Assembly: GCF_026262505.1 (NCBI RefSeq)
Contig: NC_067208.1
Span: 8,441,962-8,505,961 of the forward strand
Reading direction: 5' to 3'
DNA from: Trichomonas vaginalis G3
Taxonomy: Eukaryota; Parabasalia; Trichomonadida; Trichomonadidae
DNA length: 64,000 bases
Positions 1-10,500 of this stretch are shown here, one piece after another. Every line of letters begins with the position of its first letter. The stretch's first letter is position 1. The translations under genes and the position numbers were made by a program. The notes under the pieces are model-generated. The model was not told the origin of the DNA. It searched no databases and saw only the letters and a program-made list of their open reading frames with translations.

Positions 1-53
1 AAATTTTTTCCGTTTAGCTTATGGATGTCGGATTCCACAAAAAATAAGGTTCT

Positions 54-72
54 CAAGACACTTGGTGTCTTG
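54..72. repeat. Short palindrome with GTGTCTTG arms
   Basis: Two 8-base arms (caagacac / gtgtcttg) around a 3-base loop, followed by a T run. The same GTGTCT core recurs in the dispersed repeats at 1296 and 30898 and in the palindrome at 30137, so it probably belongs to that repeat family. The rest of 1-190 shows nothing else except a small gctcggc/gccgagc hairpin near 115-132. Confidence 0.6.
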
Positions 73-190
73 ACCTTTTTTTTTGTACGTTAGAAATGTA
101 CGTTTAATCAATTTGCTCGGCGTTTGCCGAGCTCACATGCTGACATTCACAATCCTAACCATTTTTGGTATAGGATCTACAAATCTTCAT

Positions 191-1239
191 TTTATAATGA
201 AGTTCTCTTTTGGATTCTTAATTTGATCCTATCCAAAATGAGAACTTCATTATAAACGCTCTTTAAAGAACTCTCTGATCCATATTTTGTCAGAGATTGC
301 ATATCAATTACACTAGAGCAAAGTTCTTCCTGAAGATTAATCTTTTATAAGCTGATCCTCAGAAAGAACTTTGCTCTTTTCGACTTATATACAGAATCCA
401 ACGATAAATTGGGGGAATGGTATTAGCTACCCTAAAGTACTATGAATTTCTCTTCATAGTACCTTTTGAGAAGCTAAATACCGCTCAAATACATTGTTTT
501 AGAGGTGATTACAAGAACCCAACATTAATGCAAAGTTCTTTGGGTCTATCTCAATCAATAAGGTAACTCAAAGGAGTTTGCATTAATTAAGGAATATCTT
601 ATTCATAAAAAGCATAAATACATTAATTATGAACAGATTTCTTTCGAAGACCCCAATTAAATGAGAGTCTTCGAAAGAAATCTGTTCATAATATAGTAAA
701 TACTTGAAAACAACTCTTTGGTGAGTAAAGAATGATACGTCAAACCCTAATTAGGATAACTCTGCAAGAGTTTCACTATTTAGTGAAACATCTTGTTGAG
801 TTTTTTCTTAATTTATGATTGCTGACGTTCCGATGACCAGAGAGTACTTTTACAACGCTTTTAGAGCAGTATTAATACGAAGCCTCTCATTGAATGAGAG
901 ACTTCGGATTAATACTGTTCTATTCAAGTAGTCTCACTAAGCACTGACTTCCTGTAGACTAAAGAACTGGATTACATCTACTAATCAATTGATTCGGATG
1001 GAAATCAGAAAGCGTATTCGAGAAGATACAATCCAGAAGTGCAAGACTTAAGAATTCTAAGTTAGAATATCATAAGTACTGCAGTCCTGGATTGTAGAAT
1101 TCATATGATGGCCAAGTGGAGAGATCATAATGATGCAGGATAATGTATGCGGCAAATGATGTTATATGCTTATAGAAGTAGGCAAATGCAGTACAATGAT
1201 ATATACTTTATATAAACATATAATATCATTTGACGTATA
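191..1239. repeat. Hairpin array 1 (about seven long inverted repeats)
   Basis: Successive unrelated inverted repeats sit one after another: 191-256, 315-377, 419-482, 525-586, 626-692, 863-921 and 1146-1239, plus a short one at 770-789. Stems are mostly 14-26 bp. The one at 626-692 is a perfect 26-bp stem with a 15-base loop. Units are about 60-95 bp long and differ from each other in sequence. No gene is visible across the stretch. The layout resembles the array at 53407-54174 but is looser and the stems are less perfect, so it may be an older version of the same structure. 950-1140 holds only partial inverted matches. Confidence 0.75.
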
Positions 1240-1295
1240 GCATAATATCAAGATAGCATAGCAAAATAAATTTTTAGAGGGTAAAAATATATGAA

Positions 1296-1622
1296 AATGG
1301 GTAAAATTCAATAGTGTCTGACCTATCGTTGTTTTTGATGGTGTCTTATGTAACCGTCAGACACATTCAAATTTTGAATGGTGTCTTGTGGTTTGACAGA
1401 CACCTTTGAAAAAATAAAATCTCTTTTATTTTAATTATATAGAACCTTTACATATTATACTAGATTTTACCCGTTTTAATTGTTGAGTTTTGATATAATT
1501 TTTCTTTGAAAAATGCGCAAAATAAATTTGAAAATAAAAATTTTGAAGTCAAGACACTATGATGACACCTAGCAATTTCTCAGAGACACCTATCGTTGGG
1601 AAAATTACATCCGTAGTTTAGC
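1296..1622. repeat. Dispersed GTGTCT-rich repeat, copy A
   Basis: About 325 bp that aligns along its length with 30898-31222: both begin gggtaaaattcaatagtgtc, carry several inverted GTGTCT/AGACAC motifs, then an AT-rich middle, and end with gacactatgatgacacc, then gacacctatcgt. It has no reading frame of note. The repeated short inverted motifs suggest a non-autonomous DNA element or the end of a larger transposon; the family is not recognised. Confidence 0.7.
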
Positions 1623-2140
1623 TCGAAATGAAGTTAAGTTTTTAGTATTTTTTTACAAAATTTGATTTTTCTCAAAAATTTGGAATTTTAGGAAACAAAG
1701 CTCTTCGTGGTAGTATGTATTATAGGTATATGTATCTATTTCTCGTTGAGCAATGTCACTGCCTCTTGAGGAAAAAAAGATATGTTACATTTACTATTTT
1801 TCATATAAATTCCAGCAATTTTAGGAGTGCTTGCAACAAACATAAGTATCTCAAATACTTGAAATATTGAGACATGGACTTGGGTACATATATATAACTA
1901 TATATTCTATAGCACCACGAAGAGTTTTCTCCATTCCAAGCTTTCAATATGGAGTTATAATGAGATCTTAATTATACTTCTAAAAACAATAAAATATTTC
2001 AAAATTTTAAGTGATAATTAATTGCAATTCTCTTTTATTTAATAGACCTCATATCATTCTATAAATATATCATATTATCATTTCTTAATATCAAATATTT
2101 AATTCAGGGGGAGGCAGTGTATGTGCCCTAAAATTGAATG
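1623..2140. other. AT-rich intergenic DNA, no gene seen
   Basis: No open frame or RNA signature found. A phrase near 1740-1775 (tctcgttgagcaatg, ctctt) resembles the interior of the repeats at 28979 and 29492, so part of this may be an older copy of that repeat ending at 2159. Confidence 0.4.
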
Positions 2141-2159
2141 GGTCGGAGTACACCCTTAA
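2141..2159. repeat. Solo right terminus of the TTAA-ended repeat family
   Basis: The sequence ggtcggagtacacccttaa closely matches the right end of the element at 29492-30018 (ggtcggaagccacccttaa). No matching left end was found upstream, so this may be a truncated copy. Confidence 0.45.
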
Positions 2160-2368
2160 AAGAAATGTAAACTTCAGAAAGTTACTTCCCTTGTCAATAT
2201 TTTTAATGAGTCGTATCATGGCTGTTTAAAAATTTGGCCTCACCCCTGTTATTGTTTTTGATTGTCAAGCAGCCAAGTTTATGACAAATTAGAAGCTTCA
2301 AGAAGAGCGACGTGAATCATTAATTATTGCTCATCAATTATAAATAGAACGACGATTACCGTCAGCAT

Positions 2369-2557
2369 TTGAATATTATCAAAAATCAATTGAAGAAAGA
2401 ACTTATAAAAGAATGCATCGCGTATATCGTATCACCATATGAATCAGATTCACAATTATCATATTTTGCAAGAACAAGATACTTTGATTGTGTTTTAACA
2501 TATCCAACACCATTAGTATTATACAAACTTTATGATTTCTTACAAGTTACTTGAAAT
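2369..2557 (+). pseudogene. Possible remnant of a host gene (unrecognised)
   Basis: A short open frame of about 61 codons without a convincing initiator upstream and no recognised domain. The surrounding 2200-2370 has protein-like codon texture broken by stops. It may be a decayed piece of one of the large trichomonad gene families. On the minus strand, 2600-2860 also reads as broken coding sequence. Evidence is weak and the frame may be chance. Confidence 0.25.
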
Positions 2558-2862
2558 AGATACCAATATTTCATAACTTTTCATAAATTAACACCCAACA
2601 ACTTTATATCTCTTTGTATATTCATTTGATGTAACTATTCACCATCAATTACAAATCGTTCTCTGAAACTATCTCTTAAACTCCTTTTATAATACGAAAA
2701 TTCAACAAATTTAATTATTTCTGCTATATCATACCAAAAAAATACAGAATTTACAACAAATTCTAATACATGTTTAACATTGCATTCAAAACATTCTTTT
2801 ATCCTCTTTCATATGATCCAATAACAGAACAATTAATTTTTTTCATTCAGAATCTCCATAAG

Positions 2863-2867
2863 AACAC
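2863..2867. repeat. Target-site duplication of Polinton copy 1, left (aacac)
   Basis: The 5-mer aacac precedes the first base of the left inverted repeat and is repeated directly after the right one at 24708-24712. Published Polinton duplications are usually 5-6 bp. Confidence 0.85.
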
Positions 2868-3535
2868 AGTTAGTATACAAGTGTTCGGCACTGTGGCACT
2901 GCGTTTTCACTTTATCCAATACTTGTGAATTTGACACTTTACAAAACCGGTAACGTATATTTTACAACACAAACGACAACACTAATTTAACCTTAAATAT
3001 TTACAAAGCCACCCACTTCACTTCACTAACGAGCTCACTAATGTAAAAATAAACGTTCTCACTATCGTTCTCACTAACGACTTCACTAATGTTCTCATAA
3101 ATTTTCCTCAATATCTTCATCATCAGTGTTAACCCTATTGTAGTCATACTTGAAGCCATAAACTTTCTCTAACTTCTTAACGTACAATTTACATAACTTA
3201 CCTTCGTCATCGTATGGTTTAATGATATAACTATTTCTATCTTTATACACAGTCAATGAAAAGTCAACTGGTCTCGGATGTATTTGAAAGAACATGTTAT
3301 GCTCAGGAAGGAAGAATAAATGTTTAAATGTATGTTTGTTATACTGTGGAATTCGAATGAGTTGCTTTTGTTCTGTCATTTATATAAAAATAAACTTAAA
3401 AATTAATGATATCACCACCCTCACACGTATGAAAACATAGCACAAAAATAAATTTAGGTGAAGTGGTGAGATGTCACCTCTTTTTTCACCTGTTTTTTCA
3501 CCCGTTGAATTCATTACTTTATAACTCTCTTCCTT
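2868..3535. repeat. Left terminal inverted repeat, Polinton copy 1
   Basis: About 668 bp that reads as the complement of 24017-24707. It contains the 94-codon gene, an outer stretch with repeated cactaa[c/t]g units (about 3019-3095), a GGTGA-rich segment (about 3440-3505), and on its inner edge the last codons of the neighbouring small gene. Confidence 0.9.
3095..3379 (-). CDS. 94-residue protein encoded inside the terminal repeat
   Basis: A protein of 94 residues, starting MTEQKQLIRIPQYNK and ending in an acidic tail (DDEDIEENL). It has aromatic and basic patches but no signal peptide, membrane segment or recognised domain. Because it lies within the inverted repeat, the element carries it at both ends, each copy reading outward to inward from the opposite strand. 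The same protein is encoded without residue change at five repeat copies in this window (here, 24196, 32315, 52864 and 55847), which suggests homogenisation of the ends or selection. Function unknown; a role in end recognition or in replication priming is a guess from position only. Confidence 0.8.
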   Translation of the reverse strand: MTEQKQLIRIPQYNKHTFKHLFFLPEHNMFFQIHPRPVDFSLTVYKDRNSYIIKPYDDEGKLCKLYVKKLEKVYGFKYDYNRVNTDDEDIEENL

Positions 3536-3755
3536 TCTCCAACTCTTCTAACTTCTTCTTAAGTTCAGCAATGTTGTCCTCATGAAGTTTAATCTTCCTT
3601 AATATACCTTCTCTATCTAATGGTTGCTTTATCTTTCTAAACTGAACTCTACCATCCTTCATAGTATGAATGTAAAAACCTTCTGGAACCGCTCCTGATT
3701 TAATGTATTCTACCAAAAACTTTTGTTTCATTGCTTCAGTGACTTTAGTCGTCAT
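3519..3755 (-). CDS. Small protein with C-terminal coiled coil
   Basis: 78 residues from the ATG in MTTKVTE; the frame stays open a few codons further but without another ATG. The first half holds a motif (GFYIHTMKDGRVQFRK) that resembles one in the 144-residue protein at 5877-6311 (FYYVSQSKDGKIYVRK), so the two may share a small fold. The last 30 residues are a Lys/Glu/Leu heptad region (probable coiled coil). Its final codons lie in the terminal repeat. It heads the leftward block with the capsid gene, suggesting a virion-associated role, but this is inference. Confidence 0.7.
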   Translation of the reverse strand: MTTKVTEAMKQKFLVEYIKSGAVPEGFYIHTMKDGRVQFRKIKQPLDREGILRKIKLHEDNIAELKKKLEELEKGREL

Positions 3756-3803
3756 TTCAATCAAATAAAAATTTTAATATTAAATAAAAATAACGTTATT
3801 TTT

Positions 3804-4244
3804 TCAGTAAGGAAACGCAGGAGTTTTACGATTTATTTGAGGAGTAGGTTCTGGTTTAAATGTTGGAGTCGGTTTAGGAGTTGACTTTTGAACAGGAGTT
3901 TGTACTTTCATAGGTTCAGGAGTCATTGAAGGTGTTGTTTGTGATGGTGTCGGAGTTTGTTTAACTTCAGCTACTTCAGTATTATTTACAACATTTGCTT
4001 TATTTCTTTTCAACATCATAACTGCTCCTGCTGTAGCTAGCAAACCTAGTGGGAGACCATATCTTATATAAGGACTTGACCAAATGCTATTTTTGACAGG
4101 AGCTGGTGGAACACCTAACCTTGGTGAGACTGCTCTTTGCCATTGTGCAGCTCGTAAGAAATATTCAATAGGTGCTCCATAATCGTTTGGTAAAGTTTGT
4201 TTCATAGATGGTGAAGGTTCACGAGAGCTTGATGAAGAACTCAT
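3804..4244 (-). CDS. Membrane-anchored Pro/Thr-rich protein, virion-type
   Basis: 146 residues: a Ser-rich start (MSSSSSSREPSPS), a middle region, one hydrophobic segment at about residues 66-82 (GLPLGLLATAGAVMML) followed by Lys-Arg-Asn-Lys, then a long Pro/Thr/Gln tail with repeated TP and KP pairs. This layout fits a single-pass membrane protein or a minor capsid-associated protein with a flexible tail. It sits 30 bp downstream of the capsid gene on the same strand. No family was recognised. Confidence 0.7.
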   Translation of the reverse strand: MSSSSSSREPSPSMKQTLPNDYGAPIEYFLRAAQWQRAVSPRLGVPPAPVKNSIWSSPYIRYGLPLGLLATAGAVMMLKRNKANVVNNTEVAEVKQTPTPSQTTPSMTPEPMKVQTPVQKSTPKPTPTFKPEPTPQINRKTPAFPY

Positions 4245-4274
4245 TTATAAGCTTTAAAAATAAACGTTCATCCT

Positions 4275-5849
4275 TTATTCCTCACTGTCGTCAGTTGCTA
4301 AGTTATAGTCATCTAATCTTATTATTGGGATTCCATTAGCACGCACCTGAATGGCAAAGCAACAATCCCTCATAAATCCAATAAGTGGCTTTGGTACATT
4401 TTCAGTTGCTAGTTCAATAGGTCCTTTAACAGACAATTTGTATGTTATTGGAGCAGTAGATGTTTGACCTTGCTGGAAGCAAAAGTCCACTTCTGTTGGA
4501 AAACCACATAAGAAATGTGTGTTGTCATAGCTATCCCATTTATGTTCCACACTACCATCATCCACCAATGACCTCATAACATCTTCATTAAATCCTATCA
4601 TATCATTGTTTGTATTGCAAGCGTTCGCAACCATTTCATAAAATACAGGTCCATATGATTTTTCAGGTTCTGCAGGCATATTTCCATAAGCTCCCATGGA
4701 AAGCTGAAGATATTTAAACTTAGGGTTCTCAAAATTAACATAATAGTTGTCTTTCTTTCTAAATAGTGCCCAAATACTTTTAACATTAATAGGCGTATAA
4801 GCTGCTGTAAATGTTGCACTTGAACTATCTGTATTCTTTGAGAATGAACCGTCCATAGGAATCCAATCCATAACTTTAACAGGAAAACATAAAGCCTCGT
4901 TTGTATAATGTTCTACAAGTTCTGTATAAATGTTAGGGTCTAAAGAGAATGACTTTGGATGAATGAAACATTCATTAAAATCCATCTTTGTTCGAAATAG
5001 TTGCTGGGTTACAGTTGTAATAGTAACTGTTCCACTAGCTTCTACTGCCTTCGTTATCATAGTGAATGGTTCATTCCATGGAACAAATTTATTTGTCGGT
5101 GGATTTGAATCTGAAGCAAATGCAACTTTAAGAGTTGGATTGAAAGCAACGATATCATTTACAGATATAGATGTGCATTGTAAGGCGTCGCTACTGAACT
5201 TTACTTTAAGCTGAATGTTTCCTGCAAAAGCTGGAATAAATCGAATAGCTTCTAATGGAAGGAATCTTCTAACAGGAATTCTTAAACGAAGCTTAAAATC
5301 AAATGATTTTCCTGCTGTAATTGGACCACTAACAATTTGTCCTGTTCTGCATGTTCCCGAATGACTCCATACATCTTCATGTCGAGTCTTTGAGAAAACA
5401 TCTACTTTCTTTATTTGTTCGGTAGTTTGTGAGTTTGAAGTTATATATGCTTCTTCTCTTGCGTTGTCTTGAGAATATACGATACGACCATTTGCAAGGA
5501 TTTGATATCCAGCAACTGCATAGAAAGCGTCATCGAAACCAATCCAAAATCCTGGTGGGTTTGTTTTATTGGAACCTGAACCAATTTCTTTATCTACAAT
5601 AAATTGACCTTCCATTTTATACGTAATGAATGTATTGTAAAGGTCCAACATATTTTCACCAGGAGGTGAGAGATTGAATGTTACCCATGTGTTATCTTTA
5701 GCAGTTCCAGGTTGTGATGGAATCTTTGCGTCAGAATATTTTCTATTAGTGTCACCAATTTGAACTGCATTGTCTATGATATCGAAATATGAGCGAATCT
5801 GATGAATATGCTCTGCTGGAGTAAATTCGTTTAGCTGTTCGTTCTGCAT
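4275..5849 (-). CDS. Major capsid protein (probable double jelly-roll)
   Basis: 524 residues, starting MQNEQLNEFTPAEHIHQ. It is the largest structural-type protein of the element and occupies the capsid position next to small virion-type genes. Features in keeping with a double jelly-roll are the alternating beta-rich segments, an N-terminal part with LDLYNTFITYKMEGQF, a mid-protein RIPVRRFLPLEAIRF stretch, and a second beta-rich half ending near residue 524. Polinton capsid proteins are usually 450-650 residues, so length fits. The assignment rests on size, context and texture; no catalytic motif exists to confirm it. The copy in element 2 (33519-35092) is nearly identical but broken. Confidence 0.7.
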   Translation of the reverse strand: MQNEQLNEFTPAEHIHQIRSYFDIIDNAVQIGDTNRKYSDAKIPSQPGTAKDNTWVTFNLSPPGENMLDLYNTFITYKMEGQFIVDKEIGSGSNKTNPPGFWIGFDDAFYAVAGYQILANGRIVYSQDNAREEAYITSNSQTTEQIKKVDVFSKTRHEDVWSHSGTCRTGQIVSGPITAGKSFDFKLRLRIPVRRFLPLEAIRFIPAFAGNIQLKVKFSSDALQCTSISVNDIVAFNPTLKVAFASDSNPPTNKFVPWNEPFTMITKAVEASGTVTITTVTQQLFRTKMDFNECFIHPKSFSLDPNIYTELVEHYTNEALCFPVKVMDWIPMDGSFSKNTDSSSATFTAAYTPINVKSIWALFRKKDNYYVNFENPKFKYLQLSMGAYGNMPAEPEKSYGPVFYEMVANACNTNNDMIGFNEDVMRSLVDDGSVEHKWDSYDNTHFLCGFPTEVDFCFQQGQTSTAPITYKLSVKGPIELATENVPKPLIGFMRDCCFAIQVRANGIPIIRLDDYNLATDDSEE

Positions 5850-5876
5850 GTATTTACTTCAGATAAAAATATCTAT

Positions 5877-6311
5877 TTACTTCATTATTCTCACTCTTCT
5901 TCTTGGTATTCGTGGTGGAAGTTGTTTCTTGACATTTTCAATGAACTGTACATTCTCTTTTGTCTCAACTTCTTTCACTGGCGGGTCAGGGTTCTTTGAC
6001 TCGGTTTGCTTTTCAATGAAATTCACGAACTTTGCAATAAGCTCTTGGTTCGTTATTGAAAGAACATCTGGCTTCTTTTCTTCTTGTTCTATTGACTTTT
6101 CAGTTTGAACAGAAGGTTTTATATGGGCTTCGTGGGCTTCGCCCTTGCCATGCACCTTAATGTTGTCGCTCTCTGTATTCGCTAATGGAACCTTTCTTTT
6201 TCTTACATATATTTTACCATCTTTACTCTGACTTACATAATAGAAAGGATGTTGTATTCCTCTGGCGTCATTTAATATAATAGACTCTCGTTCTGATTTT
6301 GACAAGCTCAT
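5877..6311 (-). CDS. Small protein with basic C-terminus
   Basis: 144 residues, starting MSLSKSERESIILN. The N-terminal third contains FYYVSQSKDGKIYVRKRKVPL, similar to a motif in the 78-residue protein at 3519. The middle is Glu/Lys-rich, and the C-terminus is strongly basic (PPRIPRRRVRIMK), suggesting nucleic-acid binding or capsid-genome contact. Codons near residue 55-65 coincide with a GC-rich double-palindrome module (about 6122-6157). It lies upstream of the capsid gene, same strand, gap under 30 bp. Family unknown. Confidence 0.65.
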   Translation of the reverse strand: MSLSKSERESIILNDARGIQHPFYYVSQSKDGKIYVRKRKVPLANTESDNIKVHGKGEAHEAHIKPSVQTEKSIEQEEKKPDVLSITNQELIAKFVNFIEKQTESKNPDPPVKEVETKENVQFIENVKKQLPPRIPRRRVRIMK

Positions 6312-6356
6312 TTTACATCGGTTAAAGTTTTAATTTAGTTTTTTATCTGCAGTCAA

Positions 6357-6617
6357 ATGACTCAGACAAGCCCTACGGACAAGACCCAAGGGGTCATAGA
6401 TGTTGAAGCATTGAAGAAAGAAATTCGTGAGCAAATTTTATCCGAACTGAAGGAACAAAAACAAGAACAAAAGCCAGAGAGACCAAAGAGAAAACTTAGT
6501 GAAAAACAACTTGCTGCATTAGCTGCTGGAAGACAAAAGAACCCACGTTTGCTGGCAAAGAAAGCTAGAGAAGAAGCTGAAGCAAAAGCTAAAGAAGCTG
6601 AAGCAAAGAAAGAGTAA
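6357..6617 (+). CDS. Ala/Lys/Glu-rich helical protein
   Basis: 86 residues. After MTQTSPTDKTQG the protein is a long charged helix: ALKKEIREQILSELKEQ, then a basic KPERPKRKLSEKQLAALAAGR core and an AKAKEAEAKKE tail. The texture is like histone tails or DNA-condensing core proteins. It is transcribed divergently from the capsid block, with its start about 45 bp from the opposite start, so the two share a promoter region. A role in genome packing is inference. Confidence 0.65.
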   Translation: MTQTSPTDKTQGVIDVEALKKEIREQILSELKEQKQEQKPERPKRKLSEKQLAALAAGRQKNPRLLAKKAREEAEAKAKEAEAKKE

Positions 6618-6640
6618 ATGGTTTTTTTTATCCGAACTAA

Positions 6641-7497
6641 ATGTATAGACAAATACCTTTATCTGTTGCGTTCAGTAGTGAAAACCCTGACGTCAAAATA
6701 AAGGGAACAGAGTAACGTTTAAGTTTCCAACAGACTGGATTGTGAACATAAATGAAGAGAAGTACATTGGCATAACATCTATGTATATAACACGTGCTTT
6801 CAGAAAGGTTGACTTTATACTTCAAGTCGAGATAGAAAATGACGAACAGTCTTTAAGCGCCCAAAACATTCACATATACAAATACTTTAAAGACGATACA
6901 ACATTGTTGCAATGTATGATTTCATTTAATGAGATGTTCGAGAAAAAGTTCAACATTGAAGTACAAACTTTACAGCCTTTACGTGAGTTTCTTGCACAAC
7001 TGAAAGAAGAAGGTAGTCAGCCACAACTTATAGACTTTCATTATGAATTTAATGAAAATGAAGATGGAACACATGACTGTCAGTTTGTTGTATTCTCACC
7101 ATTCAATGAAGTCGCTAAAGAGAAAAAAAATCCATTACGTATAAGGTTTCAAATCTCTGAACCAAGTGATGATTTTAAGAATGTTTTCAATTATGATGCA
7201 ATGCTTCCGAGGAAAAATGAATTTTCAAAGATTGTAACACCTGGCATTTGGGATAGAAAGCAAGCTATATTATATTCAAACTTAAGTAAAGGAGTTGAAA
7301 ATGAGTTCATTGGTCATACAAGAACTTCACCACTTCCTAACCCTAAATACTATAAATTAACTGGCTTCAATCGTGAGTTTTGGATAGACATGTTCTCCAC
7401 TCATGACCATAAATGTCCAGTGTTCTTGCCTCCAGACCATAAGGACTGTCTCTACATTGAAGCACAACTCTTAAACTCTACCATCGCAGTATTGTAA
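6641..7497 (+). pseudogene. Virion-type protein 1 (GIW-motif family), copy 1, broken
   Basis: About 285 codons' worth, starting MYRQIPLSVAF. The C-terminal third carries a pattern shared with the gene at 22422-23305: GIW-x-R, then a Ser/Glu helix region, then P-x-P-K-Y-Y-K-L-T-G-F, then LPPD-x-KDCLYIEAQLL. The two genes therefore look like paralogues. The beta-rich texture suggests a structural or minor capsid protein. It follows the Ala/Lys-rich gene directly on the same strand. The gene is broken in this copy. Confidence 0.6.
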
Positions 7498-7557
7498 AAT
7501 CTACGCTAGCTTTATTTTTATCACGAATGACCTCATTGCTGACAAAAATAAATGACC

Positions 7558-10500
7558 TCAGAACTTCAACTTACGAATAAAGCTTGTTTTAGTCGTTATT
7601 GAAAAGTTGAACTTTTCAGCAAAGCAAGGTTGACATGACTTACATAAGTCGAATGCAATCTCTTGACCATCATGAAGTGCTTTGTAAAGTTTCATTAAAC
7701 TGAACTCAGAGTCTTTGTCATATGTTCCAACAGGTATGTGAATGTTCTTATCTTCATTGTAATAGCATTGTATAGCTTCAGGAAACATTTCATTAGCGGT
7801 TAAAGCAATAACATCTTGCTTCACGCCTTTCATTCTGCAGTGAAATGCAACTTCATTTAAATCATTCGTGAGTAAGTCTATGTAGGTCTTCTTTCCACAG
7901 AAAATACTTTTATAAGCTAAACTTTGTTTTCCAGGTGTTATTTCTGCAAAGTCGCTATGAAATTGACCAAGGTTCTTTCCTATAAGTTCGCGACCATATC
8001 TCTTCTTAAACTCTGCTGCAAGCTTTGGTATGTCTTCATTATATAAGTGCATACTGTCGGTATCCTGGTAAAATATTTGAAGTCCCATATCTTCAGCAGT
8101 ACAGAATACTTCATTCATAATACGTTTTGACATAGACAGAATATTAACACCAAGTGGACAGAAGTTAAAGTGTCTGCAAATGCTTTTCGTTAGCTTGAAA
8201 ATAGTTTTATCTGAACCATCCAAACCTTCGAACTTCACTATATGGTTGTAATTTCTTATAGCATATCTTATAGCATCTTTGTCATTTACTATGGTTATTT
8301 TTGACTCAATAGGAGATAGAATAGTTTTGCCATAAATGCTGTTCAGAATGAGTTTTATAATTTCTTGTAAGGGGTTTCCTTCTTTCTTATACTTTAACCT
8401 TAACTCAAACAACTTCTTTACTTCATCTCTTATTCTCATATCTCTGTTTCCATCGTAATAGTATCCTTGCAACACTTCACATTTGACACCTTGATATTTT
8501 ATGAGGTCTTGTAATGTTATATGGTCAACATACATGAGACAGCAAGTGTTTGAACTTCTTGGAACGTTAAGTTCTGGATTTAGTTCAGGGTCGCAAACTA
8601 TTAAATGAAAGTGTCTGGGTATACCAATCTCTGTTATCTTAATGAGAACAAAGAAGCCAGACATAAACTTTTCACCAATGGGTTCCTTTTGGTCATCATC
8701 GAATAAATGTCTCATGAGATACTCTGTGCTTAGCATCTCATCCTTCAATACTTTTGGAATTCCTTCTAAAGTATACAATCTTGCTATAGCTGAAGGATAT
8801 AATGAAACAGTGTCGAAGTCAGCAATGAGTTTCTTTTTGCTCTTTTGTTTCATGTTATCTGACAACATACATCTTCCACCTTGAATGCATCTCGAAATAA
8901 ATTCTCTTGGTTTATTTGAGAGGTCATAAAGATTTCCATTCGGGAAGTATACTCTGTTCTCAAACAATTTGTTAGCAATAGAACAAATACTAACGTAGTC
9001 ATAAACGTTTAAATCAAACTCTTTCAATAAGTCATTGCGGAACTTTACAAAACCTTCTCTTAAAATTCTTACATCTTGTTTGCAGTAAAACGTGCTATAT
9101 TTTTCTAAGTCGAAGTGGTTTTCATCTATTCTGCAACCTTTGATGGAATCTATGTTCTTCATAAATGTATCTGCATCATGGATAAACTTACATGCTTCAG
9201 AAATGACACCAGTTCTGTTGTCATTTGCTAACAAAACACTGCTGTAGTAGTTATATGGAAATACTTCTTTCGGTCCTGTTTGTAAGTTAAACATAGCAGG
9301 AAATAGTTTAAGCTTCTTATTTATAACACTGTAAGAGTCTTTTATAATAATTGCCCGTCCTTTATATAAACCAGTTATTTGCATTGTTCGTGAACCTTTA
9401 ATGATGGGAGTTCCTTTCACTTCTGTCATGTGTCTTAAGATGAAGTTTATGTCATAACTGAGGTTATGGAAATATATTAAACTCTTGTCAGGAAGTCTTT
9501 CCAAGAATTCTGTTGCACAGTTTTGACCCCAAATACTTTCACTAACTGAACCATCTTCACTGTCATAACAGATGTTAAAAGCTTTATGAAAGCCATCCGT
9601 ACTACACTCAAAGTCAGCAAAGAAAACGTGCTCAGGTATGAATTTACATTTAGCTTTATTTACTTCTTTTGACTCTGCTTTCTTCTTCAGTTGTACACAA
9701 TACTTTGGAGCATATGTCAAATCTTTAAATGGTGCAAGGTTCTGTTTATATAAGTCAGTAGTATATGTGAAAAGTTCTCCATAAGAAATAGGTTCGAAAT
9801 ATTTGCACTCCCACAATGTTTTCATAACATCCCATAGAGGTGTAGTTCTATCATTACGAACAACATATTTGTTCTCTCTCTTTGTATAAATCTTCATCTG
9901 TTTCTCAATGTTCATTCCACCACACTCCTTCAAGATTTCTCTGTAATTTCTGATGAAGTATGTTGTCATTGGTAATCTTTCATTTAGCATGTAGTGGTCT
10001 TCAACAAGAAGTAAGTCAATAGTTCGAGCAGTTTCACATTCTTTTGGTATGTAGTGAATTATTCTGTTATCTTTGGAGTTGTCGAAATAACCAATGGTAA
10101 CATTAAATGCTATACCTGTTGCGTCAGAAATTTCTTGTACTTTACTTTGAGGAAAGTCTCTAACACGAATGACTTCTCTCATGTGGTCAATAGTTTCTTC
10201 ATTTACTCCAGCCTGAATACAAGCATAAACGAAAGCATTATCTTCTGTCATAAGTGTTGCAGTTCTTTTGTTCAGTTCATTGAAGATTTGGTAGCGTTCA
10301 AGATTTATAGGTAATGTGCAAAGATACTTCCAGAACTGACCGCTTCTCTTCTTATAAAACTTCTTTTCACCATTATCTTTCCAAAAGCTTTCTATAAGTG
10401 CTGGGTTTCCTGTTTGCTTAAGAGCTTCCAAAATGGCTTTCTGGTCATTTGTCAGTGTGCTTTCATCTCTATATGGTCTCTTTTTTGGTTTGCCTTTCTT

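Noticed and set aside
4963-5214. Open frame antisense to the capsid gene (and its twin at 34206)
   Set aside because: A shadow of the capsid gene with no start motif and no recognisable product.
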